47,060 nucleotides of DNA from Butyrivibrio sp. (lineage in GTDB: Bacteria > Bacillota > Clostridia > Lachnospirales > Lachnospiraceae), in assembly GCA_023664865.1 (NCBI GenBank), contig JAMPEU010000001.1:145121-192180 (forward strand). The letters are read 5' to 3'. Below the pieces are notes generated by a model. The model did no database searches, had not been told where the DNA came from, and worked only from the letters and a program-made list of their open reading frames with translations. The first letter of the stretch is position 1; each line of letters begins with the position of its first letter. The translations under genes and the position numbers were made by a program. Positions 28,783 through 36,956 of this stretch are shown one piece after another.

Positions 28783-28812
28783 AAAACCGCCTATGAAAAT
28801 TCATAAGCGGTT
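28783..28812 (-). terminator. terminator or attenuator after rplL
   Basis: AACCGC-TATGAA pairs with TTCATA-GCGGTT (28785-28812), followed on the minus strand by a short T-rich run. It lies 28 bases after rplL and before the rpoB promoter, probably reducing read-through into rpoBC. Confidence 0.75.
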
Positions 28813-28839
28813 CGCTCTTCTTAGTTATATAGAGTTGAA

Positions 28840-29217
28840 TTATTTGAGAGTAACTTTTGCGCCTTCTGCCTCAAGTTTTGCCTTGATGTCGTCAGCCTCT
28901 TCCTTAGATGCGCCTTCCTTAACCATCTTAGGAGCTGCGTCTACTAAGTCTTTTGCTTCTTTCAGTCCCAGTCCTGTAGCTTCACGAACAACTTTGATAA
29001 CCTTAACTTTGTTAGGACCAACTTCTGTCAGCTCAACATCGAACTCTGTCTTCTCTTCTGCTGCCGCTGCCTCGCCGCCTGCTGCCGCTGCAACTACCAC
29101 GCCTGCTGCTGCAGATACGCCGAATTCCTCTTCGCAAGCTTTTACTAAATCATTCAATTCCAATACTGTTAATTCTTTGATTGCATCAATTATTTCCTGA
29201 GTAGATAATTTTGCCAT
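28840..29217 (-). CDS. rplL: 50S ribosomal protein L7/L12
   Basis: The 125-residue protein has the N-terminal dimerisation helices, an Ala/Gly/Glu-rich hinge (about 37-57) and the C-terminal factor-binding domain [27 protein letters not shown]. It forms the L10-L12 stalk that recruits GTPases. GGAGGTAA precedes the ATG. Confidence 0.97.
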   Translation of the reverse strand: MAKLSTQEIIDAIKELTVLELNDLVKACEEEFGVSAAAGVVVAAAAGGEAAAAEEKTEFDVELTEVGPNKVKVIKVVREATGLGLKEAKDLVDAAPKMVKEGASKEEADDIKAKLEAEGAKVTLK

Positions 29218-29275
29218 GATAATTTACCTCCGTTTTAAAATGTAATTTTCTTGTTAATAATTTCATTAATCCGCA

Positions 29276-29839
29276 CTATGCTTCAGCGGTCTCTGCCGGA
29301 GCTTCTTCTGCCGCCGGTGTTTCTTCTTTAGCCGCAGGCGCTTCGCATGCGGATGCGCCGCCTTTTTCAGCAAGCTGGTTCATAACGCGTGCAAAATTTG
29401 TAATAGGTGACTGGATGCTTCCAAGCAGCTTGGAAAGCAGTTCTTCCCTGGAAGGAATCTTGGAAATATTTACAATTCCCGCCGCGTCATATACGGTGCC
29501 TTCCACGATGCCGCCCTTAACTTCAAGTTTCTCCGCCGTCTTGGCAAACTTACACAGAATCCTTGCAGGAGCTGTCGCATCGGTTGTAGAAATAGCAACC
29601 GCGCTAGGTCCTTTCAGATACGCAGTAAGCGCTTCACATGGCGTATCCTTGAATGCGAAATTCATCAATGTGTTCTTGTAAACCTTATAGGTAATTCCCG
29701 CTTCGCGAAGCTGCTTACGAAGTTCTGTATCCTGCTCTACAGTAAGCCCGCGGTGGTCTACCAAGACAACTGACTGTGCATCTTTGATTGCAGCAGAAAT
29801 TTCTTCCACTATAGGTTTCTTCAATTCAACTTTTGCCAT
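29276..29839 (-). CDS. rplJ: 50S ribosomal protein L10
   Basis: The 187-residue protein matches L10 (VVLVDHRGLTVEQDTELRKQLREAG...VYKNTLMNFA) and ends in an Ala/Glu-rich tail that carries the L12 dimers. AAGGAGGT precedes the ATG. Preceded by a leader that resembles the known L10 autoregulatory RNA. Confidence 0.97.
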   Translation of the reverse strand: MAKVELKKPIVEEISAAIKDAQSVVLVDHRGLTVEQDTELRKQLREAGITYKVYKNTLMNFAFKDTPCEALTAYLKGPSAVAISTTDATAPARILCKFAKTAEKLEVKGGIVEGTVYDAAGIVNISKIPSREELLSKLLGSIQSPITNFARVMNQLAEKGGASACEAPAAKEETPAAEEAPAETAEA

Positions 29840-29844
29840 TACAT

Positions 29845-30007
29845 TTACCTCCTTATAGATTTTGTGCCGACAGGAGTTTAATTGTTTTATCTAAAAAACC
29901 TTCCCAAAGACAGGAAGGTTTGCTTCTAATCATAAACTCTTCTCCTCGGTAGGCGGTGTACTTACGCCATAACGGCACCTACTGTCTTCGGCATGGCCTA
30001 AACGACC
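29845..30007 (-). ncRNA. L10 (rplJL) leader RNA with attenuator
   Basis: The transcript before rplJ carries GAAGACAGTAGGTGC, GTAAGTACACCGCCTACCGAGG and, nearer the gene, a hairpin AAACCTTCC/GGAAGGTTT with a T-run (29893-29921). This layout matches the L10 leader, where the L10-L12 complex binds and decides termination. Family identity is from recalled consensus; binding is inferred. Confidence 0.82.
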
Positions 30008-30013
30008 TTGTTT

Positions 30014-30042
30014 AATATATCATAGTGGTTTGAGGTTGTCAA
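30014..30042 (-). promoter_or_regulatory. rplJL promoter
   Basis: A perfect TTGACA (30037-30042), 17 bases, TATATT (30014-30019) on the minus strand, just after the capA-like gene. Expected transcript start near 30007. Confidence 0.88.
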
Positions 30043-30050
30043 GCATATTT

Positions 30051-31280
30051 TTACCACGTTACATATCCATCCGCATCTATCTGCACATTTTCCGACATAT
30101 TGCGCATCACGTTAAGTATCCTTTCCTTCTCTTCGCCGTCCACAAGGCTTGTCCTGTAATCGCTCTGCAGGCATGGAATAAAGCGCAGGCTCTCAAGCCC
30201 GTCCCTTGAAACGGTTATCCGCACCATGCCGGTATCTATTGCCTTGGAATTGAACCAAAAATTTCCCAAACTGTATACGACCGGCACGCCGTTTATCACA
30301 TCAATTTTCTGCAGGATATGCGGATGGCTCCCTATTATTATATCCGCCCCGGCTGTGGCGAGTTCGGACGCCTGTTTCTCCTGTGCCCAATCGATTTCTT
30401 CCTGGTTTTCCGTCCCCCAGTGGACGTATACGATTACAAAATCGCTGTTTTCTTTCGCTTCCGCAACTACCTGCAGCAGCCTCTCTCCGTCCCAGCAGCG
30501 GAATACGCCGGGCGAGTCTGCCTCCGCGCCTTTCGTATCGGGATAATCCGCTTTCTCTATCTGTGTAGCGCAGATAAAGGCAATCTTCATATCGTTTATA
30601 ATATAGTACACAGGTTTCTCCGCTTCTTCTGCGTCAGCGCCTGCCCCCACATACGGAATCCCGGCGTCCTTAAGCGTATACATCGTATCCAAAAAAGCCT
30701 CTTCACCATAATCATAAGCATGGTTATTAGCAAGGGATACGATATCAACGCCCAGTTCGCTAAGATATGACACATATGTCGGATTTGCACGGAATGTAAA
30801 TTTTTTGTCCTCCGTCGGCGTCCCTCTTTTGGAATACGGAAATTCATTATTAAGCATCATTATGTCGGTATTTTTCATTTCTGCAATAACTTCGGGCATA
30901 ATGCCGTTGGTGATGTTGCCGCCATTCAACTGCAGCGCCGCCATTACGCCATAATCAGGATCGAAAAGAATATCACCCGCAAATGTGATGCTCACGCAAT
31001 CCGCAGCCGCCGCATCTTTAACATAGATATTATTCTCCACCATGTATTCTTCATCATAAAGGACATCTGCATATCTGTCATTTTGCTCAATAATATTCTG
31101 TATGTCTGTTTCGGATATTTCTTCCTTAATCAGTTGGAAATTCTGGTGTTCCTTACTCCTGTCTACATTAATCCATCCGTATGAGAATATGAAAATAAAC
31201 CCCAGCGCCAAAATGGATGCCAGCGTTATAGAAAACGGCAGTATGAAGTTGGATTTTCTTCTGTATCTTTGTTTTCTCAT
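30051..31280 (-). CDS. CapA-family membrane-anchored protein (poly-gamma-glutamate synthesis/metallophosphatase-like)
   Basis: The 409-residue protein has a basic N-terminus and one membrane segment (about 12-34), placing the rest outside the cell. The CapA metallophosphatase-like domain shows FAGDILFDPDYG, NNEFPYS, SLANNHAYDYG, VHWGTENQ, GSHPHILQ and VYSLGNFWF. Family members assist capsule polyglutamate synthesis, but no capBC genes are present, so the substrate is unknown. It interrupts the usual rplKA-rplJL order. No ribosome site is seen, and a -10 element lies so close to the ATG that the mRNA may be leaderless. Confidence 0.88.
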   Translation of the reverse strand: MRKQRYRRKSNFILPFSITLASILALGFIFIFSYGWINVDRSKEHQNFQLIKEEISETDIQNIIEQNDRYADVLYDEEYMVENNIYVKDAAAADCVSITFAGDILFDPDYGVMAALQLNGGNITNGIMPEVIAEMKNTDIMMLNNEFPYSKRGTPTEDKKFTFRANPTYVSYLSELGVDIVSLANNHAYDYGEEAFLDTMYTLKDAGIPYVGAGADAEEAEKPVYYIINDMKIAFICATQIEKADYPDTKGAEADSPGVFRCWDGERLLQVVAEAKENSDFVIVYVHWGTENQEEIDWAQEKQASELATAGADIIIGSHPHILQKIDVINGVPVVYSLGNFWFNSKAIDTGMVRITVSRDGLESLRFIPCLQSDYRTSLVDGEEKERILNVMRNMSENVQIDADGYVTW

Positions 31281-31287
31281 ATTTCTA

Positions 31288-31296
31288 AGTATACCA
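31288..31296 (-). promoter_or_regulatory. extended -10 promoter abutting the capA-like start
   Basis: TGG followed by TATACT, ending 7 bases before the ATG, with TTTACT 16 bases upstream as a -35. A start of transcription 7-8 bases downstream falls on or next to the A of the ATG. Confidence 0.55.
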
Positions 31297-31322
31297 CATA
31301 ATTTATCAAAGTAAATGAAAAA

Positions 31323-31349
31323 GCACCCCGGAATTAAATTCCGGAATGC
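31323..31349 (-). terminator. terminator of the rplKA operon
   Basis: On the minus strand GCATTCCGGAAT pairs with ATTCCGGGGTGC and is followed by TTTTT, 25 bases after the rplA stop. It separates rplKA from the capA-like gene. Confidence 0.85.
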
Positions 31350-31373
31350 CTTTCCATAAAATGAGTATACTTA

Positions 31374-32066
31374 TCAGCAATATTTTGCCGTACTTACTTT
31401 TACGCCCGGCCCCATTGTCGTTGCAATGGTAATGCTTCTTAAGAACTGTCCTTTTACTGCCGAAGGCCTTGCCTTTACGATTGCTTCCATCAAAGTATCA
31501 AAGTTTTCCTGAAGTTTTGCTTCATCAAAAGAAACTTTTCCTACAGGTACGTGGATGATATTAGCCTTGTCAAGCCTATACTCAATCTTACCTGCTTTAA
31601 TATCGCTAATCGCCTTGGTTACGTCCATCGTTACCGTACCAGCTTTCGGGTTAGGCATAAGCCCCTTAGGACCAAGGACCTTACCCAGACGTCCTACAAC
31701 GCCCATCATATCAGGCGTGGCTACAACAACGTCAAAATCAAGCCATCCATCATTCTGAATCCTAGGAATAAGTTCATCGCCGCCTACATAGTCTGCACCT
31801 GCAGCCTCTGCTTCCGCAACCTTATCTCCTTTGGCAAATACCAGAACTTTTACTGTTTTACCGGTTCCGTTCGGCAATACTACCGCTCCACGAATCTGCT
31901 GTTCTGCATGGCGTCCGTCACATCCGGTTCTGATATGGACCTCTACGGTCTCATCAAACTTTGCTACAGATGCCTTCTTTACTAATGCAACTGCCTCTGC
32001 CGGCTCATACTGCACGCTGCGGTCAACAAGCTTGGCAGCTTCCATATATTTTTTACCACGTTTCAT
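31374..32066 (-). CDS. rplA: 50S ribosomal protein L1
   Basis: The 230-residue protein carries the L1 signature [21 protein letters not shown] and ends [14 protein letters not shown]. It binds 23S rRNA at the L1 stalk and represses its own operon in many bacteria. GGAGGGA precedes the ATG; 13 bases after rplK. Confidence 0.97.
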   Translation of the reverse strand: MKRGKKYMEAAKLVDRSVQYEPAEAVALVKKASVAKFDETVEVHIRTGCDGRHAEQQIRGAVVLPNGTGKTVKVLVFAKGDKVAEAEAAGADYVGGDELIPRIQNDGWLDFDVVVATPDMMGVVGRLGKVLGPKGLMPNPKAGTVTMDVTKAISDIKAGKIEYRLDKANIIHVPVGKVSFDEAKLQENFDTLMEAIVKARPSAVKGQFLRSITIATTMGPGVKVSTAKYC

Positions 32067-32079
32067 ATCCGTCCCTCCA

Positions 32080-32505
32080 TTATTCTTCTACTGTGATGCC
32101 CATGCTTCTTGCAGTTCCGGCAATCATGCTCATAGCTGCTTCTACGCTTGCTGCATTCAGATCAGGCATTTTAAGCTCTGCAATTTCTTTAAGTTTAGCT
32201 TTGGAGATTTTGGCAACCTTGGTCTTGTTAGGCACTGCCGAACCAGACTTAATGTTGCATGCTTTCTTCAAAAGAACTGCAGCAGGCGGAGTTTTGGTAA
32301 CGAAACTGAAACTTCTGTCTGCATATACTGTGATAACGACAGGAATGATAACATCGCCCTTATCAGCAGTCTTGGCGTTGAACTGTTTGGTAAATTCAAC
32401 AATGTTTACGCCGTGCTGTCCAAGCGCGGGACCTACCGGCGGCGCTGGCGTAGCTTTGCCAGCAGGGATCTGTAACTTAATATATCCTTCTACTTTCTTT
32501 GCCAT
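32080..32505 (-). CDS. rplK: 50S ribosomal protein L11
   Basis: The 141-residue protein matches L11 ([27 protein letters not shown] to [12 protein letters not shown]), part of the GTPase centre. AGGAGGT precedes the ATG. Confidence 0.97.
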   Translation of the reverse strand: MAKKVEGYIKLQIPAGKATPAPPVGPALGQHGVNIVEFTKQFNAKTADKGDVIIPVVITVYADRSFSFVTKTPPAAVLLKKACNIKSGSAVPNKTKVAKISKAKLKEIAELKMPDLNAASVEAAMSMIAGTARSMGITVEE

Positions 32506-32535
32506 AATGGCACCTCCTAATAATGTGGTATAGGC

Positions 32536-32580
32536 GTAACTTAAATGTTACTCCCACTTATATCTACACCGCCGAAGCGG
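32536..32580 (-). promoter_or_regulatory. structured nusG-rplK spacer, possible L1 control site
   Basis: Two hairpins lie in the 103-base spacer: CCGC-TTCG-GCGG (32569-32580), a very stable tetraloop stem, and GTAAC/GTTAC (32536-32551) closed by GTGG/CCAC. L1 represses translation at the rplK leader in known operons; whether this is that site is an inference. Confidence 0.4.
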
Positions 32581-32608
32581 AATAAATAACCTTGCTATTT
32601 TCACACTT

Positions 32609-33127
32609 CTATTGCATACTTCTGACTTCCGCAAAGCTTATTTCTACCGGAGTCTCCCTTCCGAAAAGCTCTACGTTGATTGTTGCGGTCTGTTTGCTGT
32701 AATCCATCCTCTGGACTATTCCCACGGTATCTTTCCATACGCCCGCAATAACCGCGATGGTGTCGCCTTCGGCGAAATCTACCGTTATATTTTCAACCTT
32801 GATGCCGAGAGGCTTCATTTCAGCCTTGGAAAGCGGCACAGGCTTGCTGCCCGGTCCGACGAATCCGGTAACGCCTCTGGTATTTCTGACAACATACCAT
32901 GTATCGTCATTCATAACCATATTAATAAGGACATAGCCCGGAAACATCTTCTTCTGAACATTCTTTCTGGCTCCGTTCTTTACTTCCATTACGTCCTGCA
33001 TCGGAACACGGACTTCCAGAATCTCATTTTCAAGATGTCTGTTTTCTATTGTCTTCTCAATATTTGCTTTTACTTTATTTTCATACCCGGAATAAGTATG
33101 AACAACATACCAGTTTGCATCTGCCAT
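32609..33127 (-). CDS. nusG: transcription antitermination protein NusG
   Basis: The 172-residue protein has the NGN domain (WYVVHTYSGYENKVKANIE, KMFPGYVLINM, TRGVTGFVGPG) and a C-terminal KOW domain (AEGDTIAVIAGVWKDTVGIV). It binds RNA polymerase and links it to Rho or the ribosome. Follows secE by 16 bases. Confidence 0.97.
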   Translation of the reverse strand: MADANWYVVHTYSGYENKVKANIEKTIENRHLENEILEVRVPMQDVMEVKNGARKNVQKKMFPGYVLINMVMNDDTWYVVRNTRGVTGFVGPGSKPVPLSKAEMKPLGIKVENITVDFAEGDTIAVIAGVWKDTVGIVQRMDYSKQTATINVELFGRETPVEISFAEVRSMQ

Positions 33128-33143
33128 ACGATTACCCCTCGCT

Positions 33144-33362
33144 TTAAAATGTCAATGTTGTCAGGAAATCCACTCCATACTGGAGCGCAAAATCCAATAC
33201 GGCAATGATTGCTCCTACTACAATTGAAATAACTGTAACTGCAATGGATTGCTTCAACAGGTCATCTTTGCCGGGCCATGTTATTTTTTTAAATTCGGCT
33301 TTCACGCCATTAAAGAAACCGGCAACTTTTGATTTCTTTTCTGATTTTGCAGAATCCCCCAT
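33144..33362 (-). CDS. secE: preprotein translocase subunit SecE
   Basis: The 72-residue protein has the conserved amphipathic helix (FNGVKAEFKKITWPGKDDLLKQ) followed by one membrane segment (about 42-64), as in Gram-positive SecE. It stabilises SecY in the translocon. Normal place between rpmG and nusG. Confidence 0.95.
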   Translation of the reverse strand: MGDSAKSEKKSKVAGFFNGVKAEFKKITWPGKDDLLKQSIAVTVISIVVGAIIAVLDFALQYGVDFLTTLTF

Positions 33363-33392
33363 GGTCTACTCCTTTCAAATGCGGTAAAACAA

Positions 33393-33542
33393 TTATTTGG
33401 TTTCCTTATGCAGGGTATGAGTCCTACAGAATCTGCAATATTTTCTAATTTCCATTCTGTCCGGATGTGTCTTCTTATCCTTAGTTGTATTATAATTACG
33501 ACGCTTGCATTCCGTACATGCTAATGTGATTCTTGTACGCAT
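33393..33542 (-). CDS. rpmG: 50S ribosomal protein L33 (zinc-binding type)
   Basis: A short gene of 49 codons. It reads [19 protein letters not shown] to [14 protein letters not shown]. Two CxxC pairs (CTEC and CRFC) form the zinc ribbon of the C+ type of L33. GGAGG lies before the ATG. It heads the rpmG-secE-nusG-rplK-rplA transcript, in the standard order of Firmicutes. Confidence 0.95.
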   Translation of the reverse strand: MRTRITLACTECKRRNYNTTKDKKTHPDRMEIRKYCRFCRTHTLHKETK

Positions 33543-33609
33543 TCTTGCCACCTCCACGTGCCAGTTTTTTGAGCATAAAAAAAAGACCTAAATCTCATCT
33601 CGTTTGACT

Positions 33610-33638
33610 ACTATAACACAACATAGAACTTTCGTCAA
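33610..33638 (-). promoter_or_regulatory. promoter of the rpmG-secE-nusG-rplKA operon
   Basis: TTGACG (33633-33638), 17 bases, TATAGT (33610-33615) on the minus strand, about 65 bases before rpmG. Confidence 0.85.
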
Positions 33639-33698
33639 CTAATTTTACAAAAATAAATAAAATAAATTCGCCCCATATATTTAAGCGAAATATTACTC

Positions 33699-34688
33699 TT
33701 AAGCCGCGCCAAACTCTATATCCATTTTTTCATAGAAAATACGCGTTTCTTTCCACAACCTGTCAAAGTAAGTCTCCATATCAAGTCGATTAGCAGCCCC
33801 AATATAACAATCCATCAATGCTTCTCTAAATAAATTAGCCAAAATCGGCAGCTCAGGATTCTCAAGGATATCATACAAATTAATAAGATATCTTTCTATC
33901 TGCCACAGCAATTCTACGGCAGCCGGATACACTTCCAGCGGACACTCCGCCGTATTTTCCAGCACAGTTGTCAACTTCTTGAGTTCTTCAAGCATACCTA
34001 ATACGATTCCAACATACTGCATCATATTCGACTCAGAATTATTTTCGCATGCAAATTCACTTATAGCGGCATCTATAGTAATTGCATAGACCGCGCTTGA
34101 ACCAAAGCCGCTTTTTTGCGCATGGTCCAGCAAACTGTCCAATCCATTCGGAATATTATCGCTTTTTGTATATATAAACACCTTTCCTCCGTATCTTACT
34201 TTAGATATAACGTCGCATATTACAGGCAGTTCTATGCAGCTATCCAAAGAAAGCACAGCCGCATGGCACGACTTATTAAGCAGTGTAGAAAATACCAGCG
34301 GATTTTCCGGCAGCAAAATAAAAGAACTGCCTTCCTGCAAAAAAGCCATAAAACCATGAATTTCTTCAGACACATGTTCTTGTCTGCTTATGCCATAGCC
34401 TATAATATTTTTAGCCTGGCTGTTTGACAAAAGCACAGGATATAACTGCTCAAAAAGCATACCGTAACAGGCAAGGTAAGGCGATTCCCCACAAGCATCC
34501 TGCAATCGCTTCATAAAGCTGCATGAACGCTCCCAAATGGTCTCCTTCACCAAATGGTAATTTACCACCAGCGGCCTTGCCGTAACATTAGAATAATCAT
34601 CGACTTCCGGTTTTTTCATAATGACATACGGTTCATTCACGTTCCCGTCATTTATGAATATCTTATTATCATCAACTTCAATTTTCAT
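33699..34688 (-). CDS. unknown protein coupled to the GT4 glycosyltransferase
   Basis: I do not recognise this protein of 329 residues. It is soluble, begins MKIEVDDNKIFINDGNVNEPYV, contains alternating hydrophobic strands that suggest a Rossmann-like region in its middle (KNIIGYGISRQ, VLSLDSCIELPVI, GKVFIYTKSDN) and a helical C-terminal half. The ATG at 34688 is chosen because GGGAG lies 10 bases upstream; it overlaps the end of the glycosyltransferase gene by 11 bases, so translation is coupled. By context it may assist glycan transfer to flagellin or another surface protein; nothing seen proves this. Confidence 0.7.
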   Translation of the reverse strand: MKIEVDDNKIFINDGNVNEPYVIMKKPEVDDYSNVTARPLVVNYHLVKETIWERSCSFMKRLQDACGESPYLACYGMLFEQLYPVLLSNSQAKNIIGYGISRQEHVSEEIHGFMAFLQEGSSFILLPENPLVFSTLLNKSCHAAVLSLDSCIELPVICDVISKVRYGGKVFIYTKSDNIPNGLDSLLDHAQKSGFGSSAVYAITIDAAISEFACENNSESNMMQYVGIVLGMLEELKKLTTVLENTAECPLEVYPAAVELLWQIERYLINLYDILENPELPILANLFREALMDCYIGAANRLDMETYFDRLWKETRIFYEKMDIEFGAA

Positions 34689-35823
34689 TTTGATTAAGCT
34701 CCCTATCCACAAGTCCGAATAATATATGCAGCCGTTCCGCTATTCTGTCATAGTCAAAATATTCTCCAACATACTTCCTTATCTCGTAGAAGTTATGTTC
34801 AAGAAATTCCTGATTAGCGCAAAGTTCCGACAAAGCCCGGGCATAAGCAGGGATGTCGCTTAAGGTATCCACCACCCTCCCTACTCGTCCGCCGTCTGTT
34901 ACATCTTGTGCAGCATCAATATTTGTAGTAATAACCGTACAGCCAAAACCCGCCGCTTCCGCGAATACATTCGGACAGCCGCCCTCCATATGCGAAGTAA
35001 GCGCAAAAATTTTCGCTTTTCTATAATAGGCGCATAGCTGCCCCCTATCATCAATCTGCCCCGTCAACCGGATATGCCGGGCGATTTCCGGAAATTCCCT
35101 GCCAAATTCATCAAAAAACTGCTGAAATTCAGGAGTGACAGAACCTACCATAATAAGTTCCCACTTTTCTTTAAAGTAAGGATACGACATGGCATAAGCA
35201 TACAAAAGTATGTGCGAATTCTTTTGTGCGCTGCCAATCCTGCCAACTGTAAGTATTATATTTTCTTTTTCATTATATTGGCATTCACTCATTGCCGGAT
35301 AAAAATCATTGTAAATTCCATTGGGAACATATTCGATGCGCCGTCTCCATTTACTATAGATAAAACTCTGCAGTTTACGCGATTCACAGCTTATTACATC
35401 TATCTTCTTCAAAAAATCCGCATATTGTTCATCATCCAGCGGAAGCGCATTTGCCCAGCCGGAATTCGCGTCCAGTTTTAAATAGATAATGCCATTTGGA
35501 TTCAGCTCTTTATATACATGTGCAAGCTCTATATATTCTAATCTTGGTCCAAAAAGAAAGAGCAAATCTATATCCATATAATTTTCCGCTACATACTGCA
35601 CTGCCGCCTGCATATGTGAAACCTCTTCTGAACATGGCAAAAACTGCAGCGTAATGCCCTCAAAATAATTTAAATAAGGATACTCTCCATTCTCCTTAGT
35701 CAAAATCACCATACTGCTGCCAAAATGCCTATAGCACACATAGGGAATAACAATACGGTCCTTCATCAGCTGCACATTTTCCAACGGATACGCAGGTACG
35801 ACGCAAATATTACATCTTTTCAT
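34678..35823 (-). CDS. GT4-family glycosyltransferase
   Basis: The 381-residue protein has a GT-B layout: an N-terminal acceptor half, then IILTVGRIGSAQKN at the start of the donor half and HMEGGCPNVFAEAAGFGCTVITT, the E-x7-E motif of GT4 enzymes that use nucleotide sugars with retention. It is cytoplasmic. GGAGCG lies before the ATG and a near-consensus promoter about 30 bases upstream. It is read with the overlapping unknown gene. Neighbouring flagellar and glycosyltransferase genes suggest flagellin or cell-surface glycan synthesis. Confidence 0.88.
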   Translation of the reverse strand: MKRCNICVVPAYPLENVQLMKDRIVIPYVCYRHFGSSMVILTKENGEYPYLNYFEGITLQFLPCSEEVSHMQAAVQYVAENYMDIDLLFLFGPRLEYIELAHVYKELNPNGIIYLKLDANSGWANALPLDDEQYADFLKKIDVISCESRKLQSFIYSKWRRRIEYVPNGIYNDFYPAMSECQYNEKENIILTVGRIGSAQKNSHILLYAYAMSYPYFKEKWELIMVGSVTPEFQQFFDEFGREFPEIARHIRLTGQIDDRGQLCAYYRKAKIFALTSHMEGGCPNVFAEAAGFGCTVITTNIDAAQDVTDGGRVGRVVDTLSDIPAYARALSELCANQEFLEHNFYEIRKYVGEYFDYDRIAERLHILFGLVDRELNQNEN

Positions 35824-35852
35824 GAAATAACGCTCCTAATTACAGTTTATTC

Positions 35853-35882
35853 ACTATAGCATAGCTTTTTTCTTTCTGTCAA
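35853..35882 (-). promoter_or_regulatory. sigmaA promoter of the GT4 operon
   Basis: A perfect TTGACA (35877-35882), 18 bases, TATAGT (35853-35858) on the minus strand. Confidence 0.78.
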
Positions 35883-35983
35883 CTTTTTTTAATTATAGCA
35901 TTTTTAGGCATAAAATTAAGAAAAATCATGAAAAAAATAGTCAAAAAAATTTACAAAAAGTGTAAAATATATTAAAATATGTA

Positions 35984-36011
35984 TAAAGAATATATATTTT
36001 TCTGCCGATAT
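35984..36011 (+). promoter_or_regulatory. sigma28-type promoter of the FlxA-like/FliD-like pair
   Basis: TAAA (35984-35987), 16 bases, then GCCGATAT (36004-36011), a perfect -10 element of the sigma28/SigD class. It is 77 bases before the FlxA-like start. The spacing is one longer than the 15 most often quoted. Confidence 0.75.
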
Positions 36012-36088
36012 AGTAAAAGATAAGAGTTATTGGATAGTTTTGTGCTTTTTAGAGGCTGTCCGTACTGTGATATGCGGGGGATATAATT

Positions 36089-36919
36089 ATGGATATAACA
36101 AGTGCAAACTATACGTCAAGCGCTATGCCAACCAGTCAGTCAACACAGTCCAGTCAGGACAGTCATGAGAAGAATATTCAAAATCAGATTGCGAGCCTTC
36201 AGGGAAAGATGCGTGACCTTGCAAATAATAACACGATGTCTGAAGACGAAAAATCAGATAAGAAAAAGAAGCTGCAAGAACAGATACAGAACCTTCACAG
36301 CGAATTAGAACATTATAAGATTAATAAACGCCGTGAAGGAAACGATAAGACTCAGGATAAAGACGTAAAAAGCGACGGCGTTTCCGATAAAGACACAGGC
36401 AGGGTTTCCACCGGCAGAGTCGAAACAACAGCTAATTCAAGCAATGCAACGGCGGACGATAAAGCTGACAAAGCTGTCAGTGTCAACGTCAACGATGACA
36501 TTAAAAATACCGCTGCTCAGACCGGACTGGATAAAGAAGAGTTTATCCTGAATGACGACGAAGCGGAAATGATGATTTCTTTTTCTAATACTATGCAGCA
36601 GTTTTCTAATATGGGAAAGATACAGACTCAGTTAAGTGGATTAATGCGCAGCGCTGAAACCGATGAGGAAAAAATTGAGATACAGGGCAAAATCAACAGC
36701 GTGTCCGATGCAATCAGCGCTAAAACCGATACAAGCGCACGCAAGTTATCTGAAATCAATGATGATGAGCGCAAGAAAAAGGAAAAACGCCGCAGAATGT
36801 TGGAAGAACAGGAATCAAGAAAAGAAAATATGAAAGCGGTGCTTCCCAAATCGGGCAAATCGCTTTTGGAAGAAATTAAAAAAGACGGTAAGGTATTATT
36901 AACACGCAATAAATCATAG
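36089..36919 (+). CDS. FlxA-like coiled-coil protein
   Basis: The 276-residue protein is hydrophilic, rich in Ser, Asp, Lys and Gln, without signal peptide or membrane segment. Residues about 27-82 (IQNQIASLQGKMRDL, then KKLQEQIQNLHSEL) resemble the FlxA-like family, a coiled coil seen in sigma28-controlled genes. A low-complexity stretch follows (85-145) and then a second helical part (about 150-276) with a basic segment KKKEKRRR. The sigma28-type promoter at 35984-36011 and the FliD-like gene 37 bases downstream place it with late flagellar genes. It could be a chaperone or filament-associated factor; exact role unknown. Confidence 0.65.
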   Translation: MDITSANYTSSAMPTSQSTQSSQDSHEKNIQNQIASLQGKMRDLANNNTMSEDEKSDKKKKLQEQIQNLHSELEHYKINKRREGNDKTQDKDVKSDGVSDKDTGRVSTGRVETTANSSNATADDKADKAVSVNVNDDIKNTAAQTGLDKEEFILNDDEAEMMISFSNTMQQFSNMGKIQTQLSGLMRSAETDEEKIEIQGKINSVSDAISAKTDTSARKLSEINDDERKKKEKRRRMLEEQESRKENMKAVLPKSGKSLLEEIKKDGKVLLTRNKS

Positions 36920-36956
36920 AAAGAAATTCAGAAAATATACGGAAAGGAGGAGCGTC

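Noticed and set aside
32251-32260. Another AATGTTGCAT half-site
   Set aside because: Inside rplK, single arm only; chance match.
31831-32475. 214-codon open frame across rplA and rplK on the plus strand
   Set aside because: Antisense to two ribosomal protein genes; no start signals.
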